Part shown: one piece after another, positions 1-6,187 of the stretch
Numbering within the stretch: the first letter of the stretch is position 1
Layout: the number at the start of each line of letters is the position of its first letter
Assembly (NCBI GenBank): GCA_947472965.1
Contig: CANJEF010000064.1
Location: 1 to 6,834, forward strand
Direction of reading: 5' to 3'
Source of the DNA: Sphingobacteriales bacterium
GTDB lineage: Bacteria; Bacteroidota; Bacteroidia; Chitinophagales; Chitinophagaceae
Length of the DNA stretch: 6,834 bases
Program-made: the position numbers and the translations under genes
Notes under the pieces: model-generated
Databases searched by the model: none
Seen by the model: only the letters and a program-made list of their open reading frames with translations
What the model was told of the DNA's origin: nothing

Positions 1-179
1 CACTCATCAGCGAAAGTATTGAGCTATTCAAGGCATTGGATGAAAAAGAAAAAAACAAGATATGGTTTATTCATCTAAATCACAGCAATCCTGCTTTAGA
101 TAAGAACTCCGCTGAACATAAATTGATCCTTGAAAAAGGTTTTCACATCACGGAATTCGGACAATTATTTCCCCTTTAG
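1..179 (+). CDS. PqqB-like metallo-beta-lactamase-fold hydrolase, 3' end only
   Basis: An open frame enters from the left edge (complete codons from position 3) and stops at TAG 177-179, giving the last 58 residues of a protein. The visible part contains 'KIWFIHLNHSNPALD', then 'EKGFHITEFGQLFPL' at the very end. This matches the C-terminal pattern of PqqB-type metallo-beta-lactamase-fold proteins, where an 'IHxNHTNP' strand and a final 'G...a..G..f.L' segment close the fold. Family members are usually about 300 residues, so roughly four fifths of the gene lies outside the window, including the main metal-binding HxHxDH motif. In Bacteroidota such proteins often occur without other pqq genes, so a role in PQQ synthesis should not be assumed. 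The DUF4197 gene starts 62 nt downstream on the same strand and could be co-transcribed. The family call rests on a short tail. Confidence 0.7.
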   Translation, partial: LISESIELFKALDEKEKNKIWFIHLNHSNPALDKNSAEHKLILEKGFHITEFGQLFPL

Positions 180-212
180 CATTCCTTTATTTTTCCTTAA
201 CAGTTATTAATC

Positions 213-237
213 TAATTTTACAGTTGATCAATCAACT
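213..237 (+). promoter_or_regulatory. Candidate -7 box followed by a palindrome before the DUF4197 gene
   Basis: TAATTTTA at 213-220 fits the Bacteroidota -7 consensus TAnnTTTG with one mismatch. It is followed at once by a perfect 7-bp inverted repeat with a 2-nt centre, AGTTGAT-CA-ATCAACT (222-228 and 231-237), which ends 4 nt before ATG 242. The palindrome would overlap the transcription start and could be an operator. A two-base centre is too tight for a good hairpin, so a protein-binding site is more natural than an RNA structure. No TTG element is seen at the expected -33 spacing. A 7-bp repeat of this kind can arise by chance in a window of this size. Confidence 0.25.
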
Positions 238-241
238 TACC

Positions 242-958
242 ATGAAATACGTTCTCCTTATTGTTACTTCTCTTTTTATCATTAACAACTCTCAAGCCCA
301 AAATTTAAAAGGACTCCTTAATAAGGCCAAGGATGCTGTTTCCGGAAAACCTATTGGACTGGGTAATGATGAAATCATAGCCGGATTGAAAGAGGCCCTG
401 ACTGTTGGAACAGAAAAAGGAACCTCCATGCTATCAAAAGAGAATGGATTTTTTGGAAATGATTTGCTTAAAATAGTACTGCCTCCAGATGCACAAAAGA
501 TAGAAAAAACATTGCGAAGCGTTGGATTTGGGAAACAGGTTGACGATGCGATTCTAACAATGAACCGTGGGGCGGAAGAAGCCTGCAAAGAAGCAGCCCC
601 GATATTTGTGAATGCAATTAAAAAAATGTCTGTACAAGATGCAGTGGGTATTCTTAAAGGTGCGGATACTGCCGCAACGGGTTACTTGAGAGGCAATACA
701 ACAACTGCACTTACAACAGCCTTCAGGCCGATTATTGAAAGTTCCTTAGAAAAAGTGGGCGCAACAAAATACTGGGCAACCATGGTTAATACCTATAATA
801 AATTCAGTATGCAAAAGATCAATCCAGATCTCACCGCATATGTAACAGAAAGGGCATTGCAAGGTGTTTTCACCCAAATTGCAGTTGAAGAGAAAAATAT
901 CCGAAAAGACCCTGTTGCAAGAACAACCGAATTGCTCAAAAAAGTATTTGCCAATTGA
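242..958 (+). CDS. Secreted DUF4197 domain protein
   Basis: The 238-residue protein starts at ATG 242. The frame extends back to TTG 224, but ATG gives a clean signal peptide (residues 1-20, ending 'NNSQAQ', probable cleavage after the Ala), so 242 is preferred. The rest is one DUF4197 domain. Recognisable blocks are 'EIIAGLKEALTVGTEKG' (44-60), 'NGFFGND' (68-74), 'LPPD' (80-83), 'MNRGAEEACKEAAPIFVNAI' (107-126), 'ILKGADTAATGYLR' (137-150), 'FRPIIESSL' (161-169), and a C-terminal 'EEKNIRKDPVARTTELLKKVF' stretch (216-236). Domain length and order are typical, and nothing looks truncated. The family is a predicted periplasmic, mostly helical protein without an assigned biochemical function. There is no Shine-Dalgarno motif, as usual in Bacteroidota. 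A TAATTTTA box and a palindrome lie just upstream. The domain call is firm; the function is unknown. Confidence 0.92.
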   Translation: MKYVLLIVTSLFIINNSQAQNLKGLLNKAKDAVSGKPIGLGNDEIIAGLKEALTVGTEKGTSMLSKENGFFGNDLLKIVLPPDAQKIEKTLRSVGFGKQVDDAILTMNRGAEEACKEAAPIFVNAIKKMSVQDAVGILKGADTAATGYLRGNTTTALTTAFRPIIESSLEKVGATKYWATMVNTYNKFSMQKINPDLTAYVTERALQGVFTQIAVEEKNIRKDPVARTTELLKKVFAN

Positions 959-1027
959 TACTAATAACTTTTATGGAATAATGCTTTCTTGATGTATCTT
1001 GAATAGGTATTCAAAAGCTTATACATC

Positions 1028-1849
1028 ATGAACCGTCGGCACTTTATCAGGAATTTATCTGTTGGCTTTTTATTGATCAATGGAAAAACAATTCTTACCT
1101 CTGACCTGAGTCCATTTGAAAAAAGGAAACTAGCTCTTCGCTTTGTTGTTTTGTCTGACGGACATTTTGGTCAACCCAACACCAACTACCAGGAATTCTA
1201 TGACATAGCCATTGGCCATGTAAATAATCAGCACATATCAAAGCCATTCGATTTTGGTGTGATGAATGGCGATATCATACATGATAATGTCGACTTCCTT
1301 GGAGAAGCAAAAAAGTCACTTGATAATTTAAAATTCCCTTATTACGTTACAAAAGGGAACCATGATATTGCAACACCTGAACTTTGGGAAAATACCTGGA
1401 AAATGCCCTTGAACTTTGACGTAGTCCTAAATGATCATGTACTACTATTTGGAAACACTTCCAACGAAAAGGGTGAATACCTTCCACCCGATATGCAATG
1501 GCTGTCGTCGAACTTGGAAAAGTATAAAACCACTGAAAACCTTTTTCTTTTTCTACACATCCCTCCAATCAAATGGACTGATAACGCAGTGAATTCGATA
1601 GAATATCAGGATCTGGTAAAAAAATATAAAAATATCAAGGGTGTATTTCACGGACACGAGCACGACCAAGACGGAATCAAATGGAAAGATGGAATTCCTT
1701 ATCTATTTGATAGCCATATTGGTGGTAGCTGGGGAACAACATATAAGGGATTCAGAATCGTAGAACTATATAAAGATGGATCAATGCTTACCTATATCAT
1801 GAATCCCACAGAAAAAATGAACCTCTCTGAATTAAAAGAATTGAAATGA
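1028..1849 (+). CDS. Calcineurin-like metallophosphoesterase, probably exported
   Basis: This 273-residue protein has the full set of calcineurin-fold metal-binding motifs: 'SDGHFG' (D44, H46), 'GDIIHDN' (G81-D82), 'GNHD' (110-113), a lone His in 'FLHIPP' (H177) and 'GHEH' (209-212). The family hydrolyses phosphomono- or phosphodiesters with a two-metal centre, and the motifs do not reveal the substrate. The N-terminus 'MNRRHFIRNLSVGFLL' resembles a twin-arginine signal (RR followed by x-F), although the hydrophobic stretch is short and no clear cleavage site is visible. Export to the periplasm is therefore likely but not certain. The stop codon overlaps the start of the alpha/beta hydrolase in an ATGA arrangement, so the two are co-transcribed and probably translationally coupled. 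The ATG at 1028 is 69 nt after the previous stop. Catalytic residues look intact. Confidence 0.9.
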   Translation: MNRRHFIRNLSVGFLLINGKTILTSDLSPFEKRKLALRFVVLSDGHFGQPNTNYQEFYDIAIGHVNNQHISKPFDFGVMNGDIIHDNVDFLGEAKKSLDNLKFPYYVTKGNHDIATPELWENTWKMPLNFDVVLNDHVLLFGNTSNEKGEYLPPDMQWLSSNLEKYKTTENLFLFLHIPPIKWTDNAVNSIEYQDLVKKYKNIKGVFHGHEHDQDGIKWKDGIPYLFDSHIGGSWGTTYKGFRIVELYKDGSMLTYIMNPTEKMNLSELKELK

Positions 1850-2790
1850 AAATAATTAGAGCTTTCATCAAATACATATTGATTCCGGTTTTTGCAATAG
1901 CACTGCTTCTGTTCTTGGTATTTTTTGAAAAAGACATTCCAAGAGAAAATTTAAAAAAAATATATACAAATGAATCTTCCAGATTCTTGCCATTGATGGG
2001 AATGGAAGTTCACTACCGTGATGAAGGGAATATGAATGATAGTATCCCAATTGTACTTCTACATGGGATGTCCGCTTCCTTGAATACCTGGGATAGCCTT
2101 GTTATTTTGATGAAAGGCGAAAAGAGACTCATAAGCATGGACCTTCCTGCATTCGGTCTTACGGGTCCAAATCCACAAAATATATATGGCACAGATTACT
2201 ACGAATCATTTCTGGATTCATTTCTGCTGAAATTAAATATCAAACAATGCATTATTGCAGGAAATTCTATGGGTGGGGGGATTGCCTGGAATTATACAGC
2301 TGACCATCCAGAAAAAATAAATAAATTGATTTTAATTAATTCGGTTGGATTTCAGGGTAGGAAAGGTAAAGGCTCTCTTGGATTTACAATTGCCTCGATG
2401 CCCGTAATAAATAACTTGTTGCTTTATATAACACCAACATTTTTAGTTAGAAAAAGTCTCGAGACAATTTTTGTAGATCAAAGTAAAATAACAGAAAAGC
2501 TTATAACCCGATTCCATGACCTTACCATTTGTGAGGGTAATAGAAGGGCAGCTCTTTCAATTTTCAAAAATAGGGTTAATCAAAATACAGATAAGATTAA
2601 TAAAATAAACACACCAACATTGATTATCTGGGGTGAGAACGATGAATTGATTTCAGTAGACAACGCATACCTATTTCAAAAAGGGATCAAGGAAAGCAAA
2701 CTTGAAATACTTAAAAATACGGGCCATACACCTATGGAAGAAAATCCAGAAAAAACAGCTGCAATCGTTAAGGCATTTTTACTTTACTAG
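1846..2790 (+). CDS. Membrane-anchored alpha/beta hydrolase
   Basis: The 314-residue protein begins with an uncleaved-looking hydrophobic segment (about residues 8-27, preceded by K and R), which suggests anchoring to the inner membrane with the enzyme domain outside. The alpha/beta hydrolase fold follows: the oxyanion-hole 'LLHGMSAS' (71-78), the nucleophile elbow 'GNSMGGG' with Ser141, the acid Asp266 in 'IWGENDELI', and His294 in 'NTGHTPMEENP'. The catalytic triad is complete. A lid-like insert lies around residues 168-250. The family includes esterases, lipases and C-C bond hydrolases, and this sequence does not fix the substrate. It starts inside the last codons of the phosphoesterase gene (4-bp overlap), so the two products may act in sequence on one extracytoplasmic substrate; that is inference. 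A run of six G at 2275-2280 lies in the nucleophile region, but the frame is continuous across it. Confidence 0.9.
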   Translation: MKIIRAFIKYILIPVFAIALLLFLVFFEKDIPRENLKKIYTNESSRFLPLMGMEVHYRDEGNMNDSIPIVLLHGMSASLNTWDSLVILMKGEKRLISMDLPAFGLTGPNPQNIYGTDYYESFLDSFLLKLNIKQCIIAGNSMGGGIAWNYTADHPEKINKLILINSVGFQGRKGKGSLGFTIASMPVINNLLLYITPTFLVRKSLETIFVDQSKITEKLITRFHDLTICEGNRRAALSIFKNRVNQNTDKINKINTPTLIIWGENDELISVDNAYLFQKGIKESKLEILKNTGHTPMEENPEKTAAIVKAFLLY

Positions 2791-2798
2791 CTTTATAA

Positions 2799-2830
2799 GT
2801 ATCATATCTGAAAATGATACACATCATTTT
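2799..2830 (+). terminator. Two overlapping hairpins after the alpha/beta hydrolase, possible terminator
   Basis: Eight bases after the stop, GTATCAT (2799-2805) pairs perfectly with ATGATAC (2814-2820) across an 8-nt loop. AAAATGA (2811-2817) also pairs perfectly with TCATTTT (2824-2830) across a 6-nt loop. The arms overlap, so only one hairpin can form at a time. The second ends in TTTT, like a weak intrinsic terminator, but both stems are AT-rich and the U run is short. The position between two genes supports a role in ending or tuning transcription; stability is doubtful. Confidence 0.3.
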
Positions 2831-2848
2831 CCTGGTTCAGGGTTTCAA

Positions 2849-2856
2849 TATTTTTG
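2849..2856 (+). promoter_or_regulatory. Candidate Bacteroidota -7 promoter box
   Basis: TATTTTTG matches the TAnnTTTG consensus exactly and ends 19 nt before ATG 2876, a usual distance for this phylum. No clear TTG is found about 20 nt upstream, where TTTTCC occurs instead. The box lies in the loop of a further 6-bp inverted repeat, TTCAGG/CCTGAA (2836-2841 and 2860-2865). It suggests that the small gene downstream has its own promoter. Confidence 0.35.
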
Positions 2857-2875
2857 AGTCCTGAATTAAAATTAC

Positions 2876-3292
2876 ATGAGGTCATTATTTCTTTTGGGAG
2901 GCTTAATGCTTTTTTCGATTTCACTTTTTTCCCAAATCAATATTATACATCATGCCGACAATAAAAATGATTTACGTTATAGAAATGGAAGGAACCATGG
3001 AGGAATGGGTGTTTTTACTGTCATTGGAGGAGTGGGGTGCATGTTAGCCCCCGGGGTTCAATTTAATAGCAGCATCGGTGTATCAACTTATGGCTCAACC
3101 AGCGATGTATTGTTTCTTACGGCTGGCGTAGTACTGATCGGAGTTGGGATTGCAATGCTAATATCAAATGAAAGAAATAGGGAAAACATGTCGAGGAATA
3201 GCCCAATGTTGAAATATGAAACCCTCAATAATACAATAACAAACACAAAAAGAGGTTTCCCGGCAATCTGCTTGAACATACCATTAAAATAA
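2876..3292 (+). CDS. Small unrecognised exported or membrane protein
   Basis: I do not recognise a named family. The 138-residue product begins with a good signal peptide (1-20, ending 'SISLFSQ'). A polar stretch follows (about 21-44, rich in N, H, R and D), then two hydrophobic, glycine-rich segments (about 45-62 and 78-96), and a polar C-terminal tail that ends 'FPAICLNIPLK'. Short Bacteroidota proteins with a signal peptide, a pair of glycine-rich hydrophobic segments and a beta-like ending are common and mostly uncharacterised; that comparison is from general experience. The ORF is plausible because of the signal peptide and because a consensus -7 box sits 19 nt before its ATG. Its last codons overlap by 9 bp the 3' end of the converging SGNH pseudogene, so the two genes meet tail to tail without a terminator between them. 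It may be an inner-membrane or envelope protein. Confidence 0.7.
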   Translation: MRSLFLLGGLMLFSISLFSQINIIHHADNKNDLRYRNGRNHGGMGVFTVIGGVGCMLAPGVQFNSSIGVSTYGSTSDVLFLTAGVVLIGVGIAMLISNERNRENMSRNSPMLKYETLNNTITNTKRGFPAICLNIPLK

Positions 3293-3773
3293 AGGAGTTC
3301 CTTTCAGTAAAACAGGCTGTATGATTGATTGCCATATTTTGTAACCCTTTGAATTCATATGCAAATTGTCAGCAAGAAAAATATCGTTCATAACTGATCC
3401 GTCAGGATTCAACAAGCTGCTGTGAACATCAAGAAATGTTGCATGCGGCTCTGATGAGAGAAAAGCTCTAATCAATGTATTTGCCTCAGTAAAAGTCTTT
3501 TCAAAGTGCCAGCGTGAAATACTGGGTTTGATGGTAAAGTTGATCCTCCAAACCCCCTGTTGATAATAGGATAGCCCGGAAATGCAGCATTAGCATCTTT
3601 CCAAATTCGAAGGGTGAACTTCCAAAATAAATCATGCCCCCACTTGCAGGCACTGCAATAAGATCAGCTTTTTGAAAAGCGTCTATTTCACTTTTGAAAT
3701 TTTGTGAATGAAGTCTCTCAGAAATAAAAAGGCATTGACAGAAAATTACAATTAAGATGAACTATTTTTTCAT
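3284..3773 (-). pseudogene. Decayed SGNH/GDSL-type hydrolase
   Basis: Three minus-strand frames together spell one SGNH hydrolase. Frame A, from ATG 3773, reads MKK, then TAG (3764-3762), then a signal-peptide-like 'FILIVIFCQCLFIS', and later 'MIYFGSSPFEF' with the block I 'GSS' nucleophile. Near 3603 the reading frame changes as if one base were lost, and frame B gives 'WKDANAAFPGYPIINRGFGGSTL' up to about 3535. A third frame then continues with 'IKPSISRWHFEKTFTEANTL' and ends with the catalytic 'DNLHMNSKGY' block before TAA (3286-3284). Between 'GFGGST' and 'IKPS' related enzymes carry roughly 60 residues including the block III 'GDND', and these are missing. An early stop, a frameshift and an internal deletion make a working enzyme impossible. 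It lies 31 nt after the DUF1080 gene, so it was probably the last gene of that operon. Intact relatives are secreted esterase-like proteins of about 230-250 residues. Confidence 0.85.
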
Positions 3774-3804
3774 GCCAAATCGAATAAAATTTTGTTTATA
3801 AAAA

Positions 3805-4662
3805 TCACTTGTATTTGCATGAAGCCGAATTCGACTTTACATAATATGATTTATAATTTATTGCCTTAGGATCCATACATCCCTCCAAATTTAAAATCTC
3901 AACTTTCCTGAATTCTACAGGATGGCTTTCACTTTGCAATGAAATGGTACCCTTGCTTAATAATTGTCCTGATGCACCGAATTCCAGTTCCTGACCACTA
4001 ACATTCCCCCCACCCACTTGCGGTTTTTGATATGACAACACTTCAATTTCATTAGCATAATGCCTAATCAATGAATCACCTAATACAAGCACCTCAGCAG
4101 TTACCCATTGATCTCCATGGTATGTTTCTGAATTTGAATTAATACAATGTGGCGTAAATAATTTACCATTCATCTCAACGTTGGTTCCTGGTGTACAAAG
4201 ATTACAAGTCGTTCTTTTTTCTTTTCCATTTCCACCAAGCAATTGAACTTCAATAGATACAGGAAAATCCTGATTCAATCCCATACTTTGAGGAGTTTGT
4301 CCATGTACCATGATGCCACTATTTCTGTATGCCCAACCAGGTCCCTCTTTTGCCTGTTCACCAACAAAACGATACTCTAGTCGAATACGATAATAACTGA
4401 AAGACTTGTTATAAAAAAGATGTCCAAATCGTTCGTCGAATTTATCGTATGCATCATAACGCACAACAATCTTTCCATCTACTACACGAAACGTATTGCC
4501 GAAATTTTCACCAACGGGATGATTTCTGACTTTCACTGTCCAATTGGAAAGGTCCTTCCCATTGAACATCGACTCCCACTGTTCAGTTGTTTTTTGTTGT
4601 GCAAGAACAGATCCAACAAACAAACAAAATGTAGAAATGAAAATACTTATATAAAATTTCAC
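3805..4662 (-). CDS. Secreted DUF1080 (3-keto-disaccharide hydrolase-like) protein
   Basis: This 285-residue protein has a signal peptide (1-21, 'FCLFVGSVLAQ') and a DUF1080 concanavalin-like jelly roll from 'WESMFNGKDLSNW' (29-41) to about residue 258. Family motifs are 'FRVVDGKIVV' (58-67), 'YRNSGIMVHG' (112-121) and 'SIEVQLLGG' (136-144). Some relatives hydrolyse 3-keto-glycosides; activity here is not shown by the sequence. The C-terminus adds a 24-residue cysteine module, 'GCMDPKAINY...SCKY' (261-284), seen at the end of related Bacteroidota proteins. C156 in 'NLCTPGT' and C173 in 'TPHC' may form a disulphide, and C153 is a further Cys. The start is GTG (4662-4660): a stop lies five codons upstream, no ATG occurs before M32, and only GTG preserves the signal peptide. 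It starts 29 nt after the DUF6526 stop and is followed by the SGNH pseudogene, so the three look like one operon. Confidence 0.88.
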   Translation of the reverse strand: MKFYISIFISTFCLFVGSVLAQQKTTEQWESMFNGKDLSNWTVKVRNHPVGENFGNTFRVVDGKIVVRYDAYDKFDERFGHLFYNKSFSYYRIRLEYRFVGEQAKEGPGWAYRNSGIMVHGQTPQSMGLNQDFPVSIEVQLLGGNGKEKRTTCNLCTPGTNVEMNGKLFTPHCINSNSETYHGDQWVTAEVLVLGDSLIRHYANEIEVLSYQKPQVGGGNVSGQELEFGASGQLLSKGTISLQSESHPVEFRKVEILNLEGCMDPKAINYKSYYVKSNSASCKYK

Positions 4663-4691
4663 CTTATTGAAAATTTAGTAGGTAATTAAAA

Positions 4692-5120
4692 TTAAACCCT
4701 GTAATAGTCGCCACGCCAAGTTGATATGGACTCCTTAATTTGCTTACTAGATAGGTTTTCAGAAACTGCCTTTTGACTAAGTGCAGGTAGTTCAGCATCA
4801 GATGAAAACCGAAGAGCAATAATTTGTGATATCCTTAATCCTGTTGGCAAGGGTACGCCAGTGAGAATAAAGTGTCTGAAATTTTCTTCGGCTCTAATAG
4901 CCCTGTCCTGCGCACGCAAGGCAAAACTTCTTACATACCACGACAACATAATTAATGCAAATGAAAGCAGGCAAAAAAGTGATGCCATTAAACAATTCGA
5001 ATCATCAGATTTTGCAAGATTTACAAATGAGCCAATAAGCACGAACAGCAAAACAGGCAAGGTTACATAATGAAACCCCGGTACCATTTGGGCATGGTTC
5101 TTTAAATTTTGTTCTTTCAT
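4692..5120 (-). CDS. DUF6526 family membrane protein
   Basis: The protein is 142 residues from ATG 5120. Features in order are 'MKEQNLKNHAQMVPGFHY' (1-18), a transmembrane helix (about 17-36), a short polar loop, a second transmembrane helix (about 44-63), then a cytoplasmic-type region with 'LRAQDRAIRAEENFRHFIL' (68-86), 'RISQIIALRFSSDAELPAL' (96-114) and a terminal 'WRGDYYRV' (135-142). These blocks are typical of DUF6526, a Bacteroidota family of unknown function. The frame runs back to TTG 5168 and includes another ATG at 5138, but the family begins at MKEQN, and a promoter-like TTG-N20-TATATTTA covers 5168-5138, which leaves those codons upstream of the likely transcript start. It heads the minus-strand cluster with DUF1080 and the SGNH remnant, and its upstream region is shared with the divergent ROK gene. 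Confidence 0.85.
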   Translation of the reverse strand: MKEQNLKNHAQMVPGFHYVTLPVLLFVLIGSFVNLAKSDDSNCLMASLFCLLSFALIMLSWYVRSFALRAQDRAIRAEENFRHFILTGVPLPTGLRISQIIALRFSSDAELPALSQKAVSENLSSKQIKESISTWRGDYYRV

Positions 5121-5137
5121 ATTATTTCTTTGAATCA

Positions 5138-5168
5138 TAAATATACCGATTCGGGAAAAGATTATCAA
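5138..5168 (-). promoter_or_regulatory. Likely Bacteroidota-type promoter for the DUF6526-DUF1080 cluster
   Basis: Reading the minus strand, TTG (5168-5166) is separated by 20 nt from TATATTTA (5145-5138). This fits the Bacteroidota pattern TTG-N19-21-TAnnTTTG with one mismatch in the last base. The -7 box ends 17 nt before ATG 5120, giving a short leader. Its position also argues against the longer start codons at 5168 and 5138. Confidence 0.45.
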
Positions 5169-5266
5169 TATTGATTACCAAGATGACCAATTGGAATATA
5201 AAATTCAAATACACTAGCTAGAATTCCTTCGATAATTTTCCATAATTTCAATCAACTGCAAAAACA

Positions 5267-6172
5267 ATGAAAGCAATAGGCATCGACCTCGGAGGAACCA
5301 GAATCAAAGCGGTTGCCATCGACCCTGATGGTAATCTTCTACATCAGTTGTATCAACCAACCCAAGATGGAGATGATGCAACTTGGAAACATACCATCGC
5401 GGAAATGGTACAGTCGATAAAAAAATCTTTAGATAGTGATGAAGTAACTATTGGCATTTCGGCGCCAGGGCTTCCTGATGAACAAAACGAGTGTATTGCA
5501 CACATGCCCGGACGATTGCAGGGAATTGAAAATTTCAACTGGGGCAAACAATTGAAGCATCCAACATGGGTAATCAACGACGCAGTAGCAGCCATGATGG
5601 CGGAAGCAAGTTTTGGATCTTGCAAGAATGTCAAACATGCTGTAATGCTTACTTTAGGTACCGGAGTAGGAGGTGCTATCTTAATTGATGGAAAACCATA
5701 CCAAGGTGCTTTTAACAAAGCCGGACATATTGGTCATATGGTGGTAGACTATGAAGGTGATGCTGACGTTACCGGAATGCCCGGAAGCCTTGAAGAATGT
5801 ATCGGAAATTGTACCATTGAAAAACGCAGCAACGGAAAATTTTCTTCTACACATGAGCTGTTGAATGCCTATCATCAAGGTGATGGTTTTGCAAAAGCAG
5901 TATGGCTGAAATCAATAAAACAACTTGCTCTAGGATTGGCATCCATTACAAATATACTTTCCCCCGAAATTATATCGCTTGGTGGAGGTATCACTGAAGC
6001 CGGACAAGCACTATTCGAGCCCCTGGGGATATTCATGGATCAATATGAATGGAGAGCAGGAGGAAACAAAACCCGGATTGTGAAAGCAACTTTTGGTGAT
6101 TTGGCTGGAGCCATTGGTGCTGCTGGTTTCGCATTGAAAAAACATCCTACAGGAATACCAAATCGAGAATAG
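5267..6172 (+). CDS. ROK-family protein, probable sugar kinase without the zinc motif
   Basis: The 301-residue protein has the ROK/actin-like ATPase layout: phosphate loop 1 'GIDLGGTRIKA' (5-15), 'GISAPGLPD' (63-71), 'INDAVAAMMAEASFG' (103-117) with the presumed catalytic base Asp105, phosphate loop 2 'LTLGTGVGGAI' (128-138), and adenosine-site 'ISLGGGI' (236-242). Length is typical of ROK kinases. Two departures stand out. The usual sugar-binding ExGH motif reads 'HIGH' (154-157), with His in place of Glu. The zinc motif CxCGxxGCxE is replaced by 'TGMPGSLEE' (169-177) with no metal cysteines. The 'PGSLEECIGNCTI' wording looks like that of a recognisable ROK subgroup in Bacteroidota, so this may be a subgroup trait and not decay. 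It probably phosphorylates a sugar or sugar derivative in the cytoplasm, but the substrate cannot be read from sequence. There is no DNA-binding domain, so it is not a ROK repressor. It is divergent from the DUF6526 gene. Confidence 0.88.
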   Translation: MKAIGIDLGGTRIKAVAIDPDGNLLHQLYQPTQDGDDATWKHTIAEMVQSIKKSLDSDEVTIGISAPGLPDEQNECIAHMPGRLQGIENFNWGKQLKHPTWVINDAVAAMMAEASFGSCKNVKHAVMLTLGTGVGGAILIDGKPYQGAFNKAGHIGHMVVDYEGDADVTGMPGSLEECIGNCTIEKRSNGKFSSTHELLNAYHQGDGFAKAVWLKSIKQLALGLASITNILSPEIISLGGGITEAGQALFEPLGIFMDQYEWRAGGNKTRIVKATFGDLAGAIGAAGFALKKHPTGIPNRE

Positions 6173-6187
6173 TTAAATGACAGATAG

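Noticed and set aside
224..241. TTG at 224 as the start of the DUF4197 protein
   Set aside because: It only adds MINQLT before a normal ATG-led signal peptide at 242 and lies inside the palindrome just after the promoter-like box.
2275..2280. Run of six G in the alpha/beta hydrolase as a phase-variable or slippage site
   Set aside because: Six bases is short, the frame is intact on both sides, and the run simply encodes the Gly-rich nucleophile elbow.
3284..3475. Minus-strand 63-codon ORF as a separate small gene
   Set aside because: It begins inside the C-terminal third of an SGNH enzyme ('IRAFLSSEPHATFLDVH...DNLHMNSKGY') and is only the last fragment of the pseudogene.
3535..3605. Programmed frameshifting to rescue the SGNH gene
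   Set aside because: No slippery sequence with a following structure is evident, and an early stop plus loss of the GDND block would leave the protein inactive anyway.
4420..5070. Plus-strand ORFs at 4420-4689 and 4861-5070
   Set aside because: They lie antisense inside the DUF1080 and DUF6526 genes, have no recognisable domain or promoter, and look like shadows of the real frames.
229..5257. Shared 9-mer CAATCAACT upstream of the DUF4197 gene (229-237) and the ROK gene (5249-5257)
   Set aside because: Many 9-base matches are expected by chance in an AT-rich window of this length, the distance to the ATG differs (4 versus 9 nt), and only the first copy is part of a palindrome.
5353..5878. 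Minus-strand ORFs inside the ROK gene
   Set aside because: They are antisense to a well-supported ROK coding sequence and show no domain features.
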